Below, piece after piece: positions 56,190 to 64,000 of a stretch of 64,000 nucleotides of DNA. Origin of the DNA: Acidiferrobacteraceae bacterium (GTDB lineage: Bacteria > Pseudomonadota > Gammaproteobacteria > Arenicellales > UBA868). Position 1 is the stretch's first letter. The number at the start of each line of letters is the position of its first letter. The translations under genes and the position numbers were made by a program. Location of the stretch: the NCBI GenBank assembly GCA_002724185.1, contig PBOB01000002.1, forward strand, positions 60,153 to 124,152. The letters are read 5' to 3'. The notes below the pieces were generated by a model. That model had not been told where the DNA came from, ran no database searches, and was given only the letters and a program-made list of their open reading frames with translations.

Positions 56190-57248
56190 ATGGGAGATCA
56201 AACCATACAGTTAATCCACGATGTAAAGCGAGCGAGTAAAGATAACGAACCGTTAGAAATCGTGGGGAGGAGGACGAAGGAGTTTCTTGGTCGTGCTACA
56301 TCTGGCACTATATTAGACATCTCACAGCATACGGGGATTATTAATTATGAGCCTGCAGAGCTAATCCTGATGGTAAGAGCAGGCACACCTCTCTCGGAGA
56401 TTCGGGATACACTAGCCGGCGCGCACCAGTGTCTTTTATTTGACCCCCCACATTATGGTGTTGGCGGTACTATCGGAGGCATTGTGGCAGCAGGGCTTGC
56501 TGGTCCATGCCGCCCATATACCGGCGCCGTACGCGATTTTGTGTTGGGATTAAGCTGCATTAATGGGGCTGGTGAGCATCTCCATTTTGGCGGTCAAGTC
56601 ATGAAAAACGTCGCTGGTTATGATGTTTCACGTCTCATGGTGGGCGCAATGGGTACCCTGGGGCCGATTTTGGATATTTCTTTCAAGGTAATGCCTATGC
56701 CTGAGTTAAATGAGACCATACTATATGAAGTATCCGAGGCAGCGGCGATATCGAAAATTACCGAATTAAGCCGTAAACCATGGCCGTTTAGCGGCGCCTG
56801 TTATCTTGATGGCCAACTTAGGATCCGATTGTCCGGTGGTAGCGAGAGCGTGCTTGCTGCTGCTCGCGCACTGGGTGGAGAGCATGCTCAAGATGATGCC
56901 ACGTTTTGGCAGCAATTGCGCGACCAAACCTTGCCATTTTTTAGGCAGGAGGGAACATTGTGGCGGATCAATGTTCGGCCAAATACAACACACATGCAGA
57001 TAGCTGGAGCGTTTCTAATTGATTGGGGCGGTGCTCAGCGATGGCTACGTAGTGAGGAGCCAGATGATGTGATTCGTGATGTTGTGGCAAGGGTTGGAGG
57101 CCATGCGTCTAGGTTCCGAGGCGGGGATCGTGAAGGTGATGTATTCCATCCACTATCGAAACCACTTCAAGTATTGCATCGCAAAATCAAGGAGACTTTT
57201 GACCCACTCTATTTATTTAATCGCGGTCGTATGTATGCTGAAATTTAG
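56190..57248 (+). CDS. glcE: Glycolate oxidase FAD-binding subunit
   Basis: 352 residues of the same FAD-binding fold but shortened: FDPPHYGVGGTIGGIVAAGLAGPCRPYTGAVRDFVLG and MKNVAGYDVSRLMVGAMGTLG are GlcE hallmarks. It has no catalytic C-terminal GlcD motif and acts as a partner of GlcD. It begins 19 bp after glcD and ends 3 bp before the glcF ATG. Confidence 0.94.
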   Translation: MGDQTIQLIHDVKRASKDNEPLEIVGRRTKEFLGRATSGTILDISQHTGIINYEPAELILMVRAGTPLSEIRDTLAGAHQCLLFDPPHYGVGGTIGGIVAAGLAGPCRPYTGAVRDFVLGLSCINGAGEHLHFGGQVMKNVAGYDVSRLMVGAMGTLGPILDISFKVMPMPELNETILYEVSEAAAISKITELSRKPWPFSGACYLDGQLRIRLSGGSESVLAAARALGGEHAQDDATFWQQLRDQTLPFFRQEGTLWRINVRPNTTHMQIAGAFLIDWGGAQRWLRSEEPDDVIRDVVARVGGHASRFRGGDREGDVFHPLSKPLQVLHRKIKETFDPLYLFNRGRMYAEI

Positions 57249-57251
57249 TTG

Positions 57252-58466
57252 ATGGAGCTTAAGCTTGCTAAGAAATACGCATTGCTTGATGGTATTGGCG
57301 ATGCCAGCGATATAGTGCAAAAATGCGTTCACTGTGGGTTCTGTAATGCTACGTGTCCCACGTATCAATTGCTCGGAGATGAACTGGATGGGCCTAGGGG
57401 TCGAATCTATCTGATAAGGTCAGCTCTAGAGGGCAACACATTCTCAACCAGAACAAAGACACACCTTGATCGTTGCTTAACTTGCCGTTCCTGTGAAACA
57501 ACATGTCCATCTGGCGTTGAATTTGGACGGTTGATTGAAATAGGCCGTAACTTATTGGAGCAAGAGCAAGTCAGAACAATACCTGAACAGCTATTTCGGA
57601 ATTTGCTTCGTCGGTTTATCTTGTCTGGCTGGCTACTTCGGCTGTGTTTCGGTGCGGCTCGCACACTCCGCTCGATATTGCCAGATGAGATCGCTAAGAT
57701 GGTCGACATACCTGCCCCTGTGAAACGGACTCCGGTAGTGTCTCATGCAAGAAAGATGCTATTGCTTGATGGATGTGTGCAATCAGCGGCATATCCGTCG
57801 ATCAATGCCGCTACAGCTCGATTACTTGATCACGTTGGAATTTCAACAGTAAATCAACCTCAGGCGCGGTGCTGCGGTGCACTTAGTTTGCACTTAGGAG
57901 CAACAGCGGAGGCAAAGAGATTTATGCGTGCAAATATTGATCTATGGGCTAGAGAGCTCGATAACGGTTGTGAGTCGATTGTCATGACAGCGAGTGGCTG
58001 TGGAGTCACAGTCAACGATTATGGCCGGCTCTTTTCAGACGACCAAAACTTTAGGGTAAAAGCTGATAGAGTCAGTAAATGTACAAAAGACGTATCGGAA
58101 GTCATTTTACAGGAGTGCCCGGTCGATATCAGACATGGTAAACAAAGGCGGGTAGCATTTCATTCTCCATGCACTTTGTACCATGGTCAGAGCGTAAGAG
58201 GCCGTATCGAGGATTTGTTAGAGAGATATGGCTATAAAGTATCGCAGGTACACGACGGGCATTTATGTTGTGGTTCAGCCGGCGCCTATTCGTTACTCAA
58301 CCGCGATATTAGTCGCGAACTTCTTCGCTCGAAGATAAGCGCGTTGGAGGCTGATCAACCAGACGTTATTGCAACAGCGAATATTGGTTGTTTGCTGCAT
58401 CTGAAGAAGCGGTCTACTATTCCAGTTAAACACTGGATTGAATTGTTGGTGCCAGAAGACAGTTAA
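57252..58466 (+). CDS. glcF: Glycolate oxidase iron-sulfur subunit
   Basis: Carries electrons from GlcDE to the quinone pool at the membrane. 404 residues with two 4Fe-4S motifs (CVHCGFCNATCPTY and CLTCRSCETTCPSG) and two CCG domains (ARCCGALS; HLCCGSAGAYS). A TTG lies directly before the ATG; the ATG at 57252 gives the family start. It is coupled to glcE. Confidence 0.95.
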   Translation: MELKLAKKYALLDGIGDASDIVQKCVHCGFCNATCPTYQLLGDELDGPRGRIYLIRSALEGNTFSTRTKTHLDRCLTCRSCETTCPSGVEFGRLIEIGRNLLEQEQVRTIPEQLFRNLLRRFILSGWLLRLCFGAARTLRSILPDEIAKMVDIPAPVKRTPVVSHARKMLLLDGCVQSAAYPSINAATARLLDHVGISTVNQPQARCCGALSLHLGATAEAKRFMRANIDLWARELDNGCESIVMTASGCGVTVNDYGRLFSDDQNFRVKADRVSKCTKDVSEVILQECPVDIRHGKQRRVAFHSPCTLYHGQSVRGRIEDLLERYGYKVSQVHDGHLCCGSAGAYSLLNRDISRELLRSKISALEADQPDVIATANIGCLLHLKKRSTIPVKHWIELLVPEDS

Positions 58467-58779
58467 TGTTGAAAGTAGCGGATCCTTACCTCGGTTTACC
58501 ACGATACAGTACAAGATATTGCTCCGGCCTAAATGTGGATAGCAAGATGTAGCGCTCGTAATTGACTTCTCTTAGAAATGATGGATAATGGCTGGATCGT
58601 CCTCCGTGTAGATAAGGCGTGGCCGTAAATGCCATGTCTCTTTTTTCGTTCGCAGGTTACCAGAATCATGTAAACCGTTGTAAAATTAGCGTCTTCTTCG
58701 GGTGTCGGTTGTGTCAGAGGGTGCATTCTTGTAACATCCGCGTTCCTTATTAAGAATTAAAATCGCAGCTATATAGCAC
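58467..58779. other. 313-bp gap upstream of rplM
   Basis: It should hold the rplM-rpsI promoter, but no convincing -35/-10 pair could be fixed. A 65-codon minus-strand frame (58529-58726) lacks a ribosome site and family resemblance. No tRNA or terminator was recognised. Confidence 0.4.
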
Positions 58780-59226
58780 ATGAAAACAGTTTCCGTTCGA
58801 GAGCAGGATGCCAAGCATGACTGGTATGTCGTTGATGCTAGGGATCAGGTACTGGGCCGATTGGCAACCGAAGTTGCGCACCTACTAAGGGGCAAGCACA
58901 AACCGGATTTTACTCCGCATGTCGATACGGGCGACTACATAATAGTTATTAATGCTGAACATATACGATTGACTGGTAGCAAATGGATTCAGAAAACTAG
59001 GTTTAGACACTCTGGTTACCCTGGCGGCATTAAGCCAACTAAGGTGTCGGACGAGTTGGTTGAGCACCCAACCAGGATTATTGAAAATGCTATAAAGGGT
59101 ATGATTCCTCGAAATCGACTCGGACGATCGGTATTATCTAAGCTACGTGTTTACGCGGGTGATAGCCACCCTCATATCGCGCAGCAGCCAAAAACGCTAA
59201 CTCTCGGTAGTTATCCGAAAAGTTAA
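58780..59226 (+). CDS. rplM: 50S ribosomal protein L13
   Basis: A primary-binding protein of the large subunit. 148 residues; WYVVDARDQVLGRLATEVAHLLRGKHKP and HSGYPGGIK are canonical, and the C-terminus HIAQQPKTLTL is typical. It forms the usual operon with rpsI 21 bp downstream. In E. coli L13 represses its own mRNA; no comparable leader structure was demonstrated here. Confidence 0.97.
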   Translation: MKTVSVREQDAKHDWYVVDARDQVLGRLATEVAHLLRGKHKPDFTPHVDTGDYIIVINAEHIRLTGSKWIQKTRFRHSGYPGGIKPTKVSDELVEHPTRIIENAIKGMIPRNRLGRSVLSKLRVYAGDSHPHIAQQPKTLTLGSYPKS

Positions 59227-59247
59227 GCATTAGAGGACAGACGGGGC

Positions 59248-59646
59248 ATGGAGAACACGCTAGTAAATTATTTAGGAACTGGGAGACGTAAATCAGCTAC
59301 AGCAAGAGTGACCCTGAGCGAAGGACATGGGGTTATAACGGTCAATCGTCTTCCACTGGATCAATATTTCGGTCGTGAGACTGCGCGCATGATTGTTCGG
59401 CAGCCTCTGGATGTTGCTGATCTTGTGAATAAGGTTAATGTCAAAGTGACGGTTGCAGGCGGCGGTAACAGTGGTCAAGCCGGCGCAATCCGTCATGGTA
59501 TTACAAGAGCGCTAATGAAGTACGACGAAACTCTGCGTGCGCCATTACGCAAAGCGGGCTTTGTTACACGAGATTCGCGTGAGGTTGAGCGAAAGAAGGT
59601 AGGCTTGCGCAAGGCTCGGAAGCGTCCCCAATATTCTAAGCGGTAA
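59248..59646 (+). CDS. rpsI: 30S ribosomal protein S9
   Basis: 132 residues ending in the SKR tail that reaches the P-site t[34 protein letters not shown] and [18 protein letters not shown] are family signatures. It starts with ATG 21 bp after rplM. A tRNA gene follows 64 bp downstream. Confidence 0.97.
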   Translation: MENTLVNYLGTGRRKSATARVTLSEGHGVITVNRLPLDQYFGRETARMIVRQPLDVADLVNKVNVKVTVAGGGNSGQAGAIRHGITRALMKYDETLRAPLRKAGFVTRDSREVERKKVGLRKARKRPQYSKR

Positions 59647-59710
59647 ATTTGGCTTTTTGTCTAGCGTTTTGCTGTTCTTCCTAGAGCTTGTGAGTTCACC
59701 GGTATCTTGG

Positions 59711-59781
59711 TGGGGGATGGTGTAACGGTAGCACGTGGCGCTCTGACCGCCCCAGTCCAGGTTCGAATCCTGGTCCCCCAG
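59711..59781 (+). tRNA. tRNA-Gln, anticodon CUG
   Basis: A complete cloverleaf: acceptor TGGGGGA/TCCCCCA with discriminator G, D stem GTGT/GCAC, anticodon loop CTCTGAC with CTG at 59743-59745, a 4-nt variable loop, and T arm CCAGG-TTCGAAT-CCTGG. The first anticodon-stem pair is a T-C mismatch (59736 with 59752), leaving four pairs. U at position 1 and the CUG anticodon both fit glutamine identity. CCA is not encoded, so it must be added by a nucleotidyltransferase. Confidence 0.92.
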
Positions 59782-59964
59782 ATCAAGATTGTGATCTCTA
59801 ATGTTACGGTTTTCTGCTATTTCCTTTTGGCGAAACCACTCGCGTGCTGGATGGATTATTTATTTTAGGATATGTTGATATGAGGCCAGGACTAACTATA
59901 GAGGCCATCAAAAAAGAGTATACTCGAGGTCTAATGAACGAATACTTTTTGTGCAGGAAAGCCC

Positions 59965-60303
59965 ATGTCTAGTTCGATGATAGTCACAATGACTGATAAT
60001 GCAATACACCGATTAGAAACGCTGATTGAATCAAAGGATAATCCGAATTTGATGTTACGGGTCTTCGTGCAGGGCGGAGGCTGCTCAGGCTTCCAGTATG
60101 GATTTCAGTTCGAAGAAAGCGCGGAGGATGACGATATTACGTTTGATGCTGATGGGGTTCGATTATTAGTTGATTCCATGAGCTTGCAGTACCTGGAAGG
60201 ATCTGAGATTGATTTTGTAGATGATCTAATGGGGAATCGTTTTGTGGTTAGCAATCCTAACGCCTCTACTACCTGTGGTTGCGGATCGTCGTTTTCACTA
60301 TAG
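59965..60303 (+). CDS. erpA: A-type iron-sulfur cluster insertion protein
   Basis: A carrier that delivers 4Fe-4S clusters to apoproteins such as respiratory and isoprenoid enzymes. 112 residues with the three A-type cysteines in [11 protein letters not shown] and TTCGCGSSF. ErpA-like N-terminus and length. It is next to an M23 peptidase and tyrS, the same neighbourhood as erpA in Pseudomonas, as I recall. Confidence 0.93.
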   Translation: MSSSMIVTMTDNAIHRLETLIESKDNPNLMLRVFVQGGGCSGFQYGFQFEESAEDDDITFDADGVRLLVDSMSLQYLEGSEIDFVDDLMGNRFVVSNPNASTTCGCGSSFSL

Positions 60304-60324
60304 CTATCAGCTTAATAAGCAATA

Positions 60325-61845
60325 TTAGTTAGTTTCTATTTGATCTAATCTTCTGGACCACAATTTAGCAGACTCCAGAAACGCAGATCGTAGTGATCTA
60401 TCAATAGCAAATGAGCGGGGTAGTTTCACGGTTAGTGGATCTTTATGCACCCCGTTTACACGAAACTCATAATGCAGATGTGGTCCTGTTGCGAGCCCTG
60501 TAGCACCCATATAGCCAATAATTTGTCCCTGTGTAACGGTGCTACCAGCACGAATAGCCTTTCCAAAACGGGATAGGTGCGCATATAACGTGCTGAACTC
60601 TTCTCCATGTTGGAGAATGATTACTTTGCCATAGTGGTTTTTATTGCCAGCAAAGCTAACTCGCCCATCTGCTGTAGCCATTACTGGATCGCCTGTATTG
60701 CCTCCATAGTCGACTCCTTTATGAGCGCGCCATTTCTTCAATACAGGATGATAACGCCGTTTTGTAAAGCGCGACGTAATGCGTGTAATTCTCACCGGGG
60801 ATCGAAGGAAAAGGCCCTGGAGACTTTCACCATCGGGCGTAAAATAGGTTGTGGCTCCCGTTGGGCCGACATGCATGATCGCGCGGTATGATTTTTTTCG
60901 TACAACGAATTCCGCGGCGAGGATTGGCCCAGAGCTGTATTTCTCGCCGTCTAGCCATTGCTCCTCATAGATTAAAGAATATTTATCACCAGGTCGGAGG
61001 TCTCTGTTGAAATCTATTTGCCATTGGAAGATTGTTGCAAGTTTATAGAGTAGTTCACGATCTATTTCGTTTTCAATTCCACTTTGATATAGAGAAGATG
61101 TGATTTGGCCGCTTATATGCGCCTGACGGGTGTCGAATTCTCGACGTATCGTATTTATCCGATAGGAGCTGCCGACTCTATTTATTGAGAGAATTGATAA
61201 CGCGTCAGGTTGATATCGGAGCGAGATCATATAACCCTTATGAGTTAAAACTTGGAGATGTGGGCCCAGTCGAAGATTATTTAGGATTTTACCCCCCTTC
61301 CTTTTTGCTAAACTTATTGCTAATCCTGGTTCAAGGCCAAGCTCTTTGAAGATTTCAGACAATGAATCGCCACTCTCTATATTAATTGTTCGCCATTGTT
61401 TAGTGGTTGATGTTTGATTTGTGCGATTAGCTTCCCCAGCACTGGTTCGGTCGCTGGCTGGCAGGGCGAGTATGTAGTCAAGCCCCAGTGTAAGGACTAG
61501 AGACTGTTCTGGTTGTACCATAAACTGTGTGAGGGCTGCGTTAGAAGTTCTATGATTCTTAGCTGGTAGGCTATTTTCAGAGGGCGAGTTAGATACAGAT
61601 CTACTTGACGTTAAGCTAATAATTGGGGCTGATAGGGTGCCAACTAGAGGATCATTTAGAAAAATCGATTCGCGCACCAACCGACTTTCCTCGTCGATCA
61701 CGCGTATTAGTTGAGTAGTTAGCCTGCCTCTTTGTGTTACTGTGTTTTCAAGACTGCCGATTGATGCTATTGGTTCTCGGACAAGCCACACACCCGCTAG
61801 AATTACGATTGCACCACCAATTAGCCAATATCGTCGTTTCAGCAT
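60325..61845 (-). CDS. mepM: Murein DD-endopeptidase, M23 family (MepM-like)
   Basis: Cuts peptidoglycan cross-links in the periplasm to allow growth. 506 residues: an N-terminal membrane anchor (YWLIGGAIVILAGVWLV), a variable linker, an OapA/LysM-like region (SGDSLSEIFKELGLEPGLAISL) and the LytM domain with zinc ligands HKGVDYGG and HLHYEFR. The catalytic His is in LYAHLS. Convergent with erpA, divergent from tyrS. anmK, often between this gene and erpA, is missing. Confidence 0.92.
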   Translation of the reverse strand: MLKRRYWLIGGAIVILAGVWLVREPIASIGSLENTVTQRGRLTTQLIRVIDEESRLVRESIFLNDPLVGTLSAPIISLTSSRSVSNSPSENSLPAKNHRTSNAALTQFMVQPEQSLVLTLGLDYILALPASDRTSAGEANRTNQTSTTKQWRTINIESGDSLSEIFKELGLEPGLAISLAKRKGGKILNNLRLGPHLQVLTHKGYMISLRYQPDALSILSINRVGSSYRINTIRREFDTRQAHISGQITSSLYQSGIENEIDRELLYKLATIFQWQIDFNRDLRPGDKYSLIYEEQWLDGEKYSSGPILAAEFVVRKKSYRAIMHVGPTGATTYFTPDGESLQGLFLRSPVRITRITSRFTKRRYHPVLKKWRAHKGVDYGGNTGDPVMATADGRVSFAGNKNHYGKVIILQHGEEFSTLYAHLSRFGKAIRAGSTVTQGQIIGYMGATGLATGPHLHYEFRVNGVHKDPLTVKLPRSFAIDRSLRSAFLESAKLWSRRLDQIETN

Positions 61846-62188
61846 ATTGCTATGAAATTTTCATTGAATACGTATGAATTGAATTGAAGGCAGCATTTGC
61901 GTAGTCTTGTCTGCTCCGCCGCCAAGTTTGTTTCGGGCGCAAAATATGGCCAATTAGAGGCATTTGGGCTGGCGCTAAGCATAATCTAACCATGTTTGAG
62001 GGTGTGACGTCAAAGATCCAGCGCATACGCGCTATGACTTCTAGCGACCTTTTTAGCAGGCTGGATTTACGTGATCACGGAAATTGCCGATGGCATTAAT
62101 AAGCGAATGCGCCCATTATCATTTCAGACCTTCCTCATTGGGTTAAAATGGTCTAGAAGAATCGCCTAAATATTACCAGGACATTTTT
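61846..62188. other. 343-bp divergent region between mepM and tyrS
   Basis: A small hairpin AGCGC-ATAC-GCGCT (62020-62033) and a TGACGTCA palindrome were seen, neither with a clear role. No ORF, tRNA or T-box-like element was recognised. Promoters for both flanking genes are expected here. Confidence 0.4.
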
Positions 62189-63400
62189 ATGCCTCAGATT
62201 CCGGTCGAAAGCTTAATGGAGGAGTTACGAAGGGGTACGGAAGAGATCATTCCTGAATCGGAGCTTGTTGACCGACTTGAGAATGATAGACCGTTGCGCG
62301 TTAAGGTGGGGTTTGATCCTACAGCGCCAGATCTTCACCTTGGCCATACTGTAGTTGTTAATAAGATGAGGCAGTTCCAAGAGTTTGGCCATGATATTAT
62401 TTTTCTGATTGGTGATTTCACAGGCATGATTGGGGATCCTAGTGGTAAGAACACCACACGACCTGCATTATCAAAAGAAGAAATCACTGATAACGCAGCA
62501 AGTTACCAAGAACAGGTCTTTAAGATACTAGACCCTGACAAAACTCAAATCGCCTTTAATTCAAGCTGGAGTAACGATCTTGGTGCAGATGGCATGATTA
62601 AGCTGGCTTCACGCTATACCGTTGCCCGGATTCTCGAGCGTGACGATTTTGCGCAGCGATATAGTAGCGGCAATTCTATTGCAGTTCACGAGCTGCTTTA
62701 TCCGCTTATGCAGGGATATGATTCAGTTGCGCTTAAGGCTGATATTGAGATGGGTGGGACCGACCAGAAATTTAACTTGCTAGTTGGCCGGGAACTTCAA
62801 AGACAATTTGGGCAAGCACCACAGATTGTTCTGACAATGCCACTTTTGGAGGGATTAGACGGCGTTCATAAGATGTCCAAGAGCCTTGGTAACTACGTAG
62901 GCATTACCGAGAATCCTGAAGAGATGTTCGGGAAACTGATGTCAATCTCAGATGAGTTAATGTGGCGATATTTTGATTTGCTTAGTTTTCGGAGTACGAC
63001 TGAGCTCAAGCAGTGCAGAAAAGAGGTCGCAGAGGGCAAGAACCCTCGTGATATAAAATATTTACTCGCGAGCGAAATTGTTGCGCGGTTCCATTCTGAA
63101 AGCGACGCCGTCCGCGCAAAGAAGATGTTTATCGATAGATTCCAGAAGGGTCATTTGCCTGATGATATTGTTGAAAAGGCAATCCTCATTGAGGCGTCGG
63201 ATATCGCGCTGACTAGCGTTATGAAGACTGCAGGGCTAGTTAAAAGCACATCTGAAGCTATACGGATGGTTGAACAAGGAGCTGTACGAGTCAACGGAGA
63301 GCGTATTAGAGATCGTGATATAAGGCTATCAACCGGGGATGCTGGTGTTTTGCAAGTTGGGAAAAGGCGCTTTGCGCGTGTAACCATCAAGCCAGCATAG
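62189..63400 (+). CDS. tyrS: Tyrosyl-tRNA synthetase
   Basis: A class I synthetase charging tRNA-Tyr. 403 residues with HLGHT (HIGH motif) in [17 protein letters not shown] in [11 protein letters not shown] and a C-terminal S4 RNA-binding domain. The length and [11 protein letters not shown] form fit the TyrZ branch seen upstream of an rRNA operon in Pseudomonas, as I recall. Reads into the rrn promoter region. Confidence 0.96.
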   Translation: MPQIPVESLMEELRRGTEEIIPESELVDRLENDRPLRVKVGFDPTAPDLHLGHTVVVNKMRQFQEFGHDIIFLIGDFTGMIGDPSGKNTTRPALSKEEITDNAASYQEQVFKILDPDKTQIAFNSSWSNDLGADGMIKLASRYTVARILERDDFAQRYSSGNSIAVHELLYPLMQGYDSVALKADIEMGGTDQKFNLLVGRELQRQFGQAPQIVLTMPLLEGLDGVHKMSKSLGNYVGITENPEEMFGKLMSISDELMWRYFDLLSFRSTTELKQCRKEVAEGKNPRDIKYLLASEIVARFHSESDAVRAKKMFIDRFQKGHLPDDIVEKAILIEASDIALTSVMKTAGLVKSTSEAIRMVEQGAVRVNGERIRDRDIRLSTGDAGVLQVGKRRFARVTIKPA

Positions 63401-63440
63401 TCTAGCCCACTTATTTTTGGTAAAAAATGGCGAAGTTATC

Positions 63441-63469
63441 TTCCACTACTAACAATTTCGCGCTATAAT
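63441..63469 (+). promoter_or_regulatory. Candidate rrn promoter P1
   Basis: A perfect -10 TATAAT (63464-63469), 17-bp spacer and a weak -35 TTCCAC. Strong rRNA promoters often rely on UP and Fis sites instead of a consensus -35. A second TATAAT (63513-63518) could be part of a P2 but overlaps boxA. Confidence 0.5.
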
Positions 63470-63481
63470 TATCGGTTCTAT

Positions 63482-63517
63482 GAGCGACCTTAAGTGGGTC
63501 GCTCTGTTCTTTTATAA
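63482..63517 (+). promoter_or_regulatory. rrn leader boxB-like hairpin and boxA antitermination site
   Basis: GAGCGACC (63482-63489) pairs with GGTCGCTC (63497-63504), followed directly by TGTTCTTTTATAA (63505-63517). That tail matches the E. coli rrn boxA TGCTCTTTAACAA at 10 of 13 positions, and boxB-then-boxA is the rrn order. Taken alone the hairpin and T-rich tail look like a terminator, but a terminator ahead of rRNA on the promoter-proximal side is unlikely. Confidence 0.65.
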
Positions 63518-63608
63518 TTTGATTAGGCAGATTGTGTGGGCGCTTTTGCGTCAGGATTCCGTAAATCAGCTGTTCAGGCTTCGTTTTGTCTACGAGAAAA
63601 GCGGAGCG

Positions 63609-63624
63609 CGGACCTTCCGGTCCG
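63609..63624 (+). other. Leader hairpin 14 nt before mature 16S rRNA
   Basis: CGGACC-TTCC-GGTCCG, a perfect 6-bp stem with a tetraloop, just upstream of the mature 5' end. It may take part in precursor folding or RNase III processing. Confidence 0.5.
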
Positions 63625-63637
63625 TATTACGTTTATT

Positions 63638-64000
<363 letters not shown>

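Noticed and set aside
58529..58726. 65-codon minus-strand frame before rplM
   Set aside because: No Shine-Dalgarno, no hydrophobic or conserved pattern, and it occupies the expected rplM promoter region.
63482..63513. Rho-independent terminator after tyrS
   Set aside because: The hairpin and T-rich tail fit, but the boxA match directly following and the position between a TATAAT and 16S rRNA make an rrn antitermination element more likely.

Overview
The window comes from a gammaproteobacterial chromosome, probably marine and free-living. This rests on the 5' part of a 16S rRNA gene at the right edge with gamma-type V1-V2 sequence, the presence of coq7, dsbA, algC, parC, erpA and rnd, an E. 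coli-type LexA box, and the block erpA / M23 peptidase / tyrS / 16S rRNA, which as I recall matches Pseudomonas. Base composition is moderate and slightly AT-rich. No phage, insertion sequence or CRISPR array was seen.

Layout. 0-3 kb: the 3' part of a molybdenum formate dehydrogenase followed by folD, a one-carbon oxidation pair. 3-6.4 kb: a solitary dnaE2 polymerase under a near-perfect SOS box that lies inside the longest reading frame, so the real start is downstream of the first ATG. 6.6-9.9 kb: an ornithine decarboxylase-like enzyme, a quinone reductase and trpD. 9.9-13.1 kb: an accessory patch of small or unrecognised genes. It includes a very short transcription unit whose 23-codon ORF is preceded by a 14-nt perfect complement to the 3' end of 16S rRNA. 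13.2-23.8 kb: one co-directional block of a polyamine-type ABC importer followed by three mechanistically different N-demethylation enzymes (MttB family, Rieske oxygenase, TMADH/DMADH-type flavoprotein) and a class III aminotransferase. It is read here as an uptake and catabolic operon for an unidentified N-methylated amine.

23.8-47.7 kb is mostly housekeeping: dsbA, rnd, mdh, moeB, parC, algC-dut-coaBC, rpmB-rpmG, a desaturase, infA, a YfcG-like GST, dapE, a GhrA-like reductase, a TPR/L,D-transpeptidase pair, a Sel1/SH3 protein coupled to a TerC-type membrane protein, and an acyl-CoA dehydrogenase. 47.7-53.9 kb is a corrinoid salvage locus (btuF, btuC, btuD, cobU, cobT, cobS, cobC) behind a cobalamin riboswitch. 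53.9-64 kb holds coq7, glcDEF, rplM-rpsI, tRNA-Gln(CUG), erpA, an M23 peptidase, tyrS and an rrn leader with boxB/boxA-like signals leading into 16S rRNA.

How it fits together (inference): methyl groups removed by the demethylases would enter the tetrahydrofolate pool or leave as formaldehyde and be oxidised through FolD and formate dehydrogenase. MttB-type chemistry needs a corrinoid, which the B12 locus could supply, and MoeB contributes to the molybdenum cofactor of formate dehydrogenase. Glycolate oxidase plus two hydroxyacid/semialdehyde reductases suggest use of C2 compounds such as phytoplankton glycolate. Start codons were chosen by Shine-Dalgarno matches, overlaps and family N-termini. 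Family comparisons were made from memory, without database searches.
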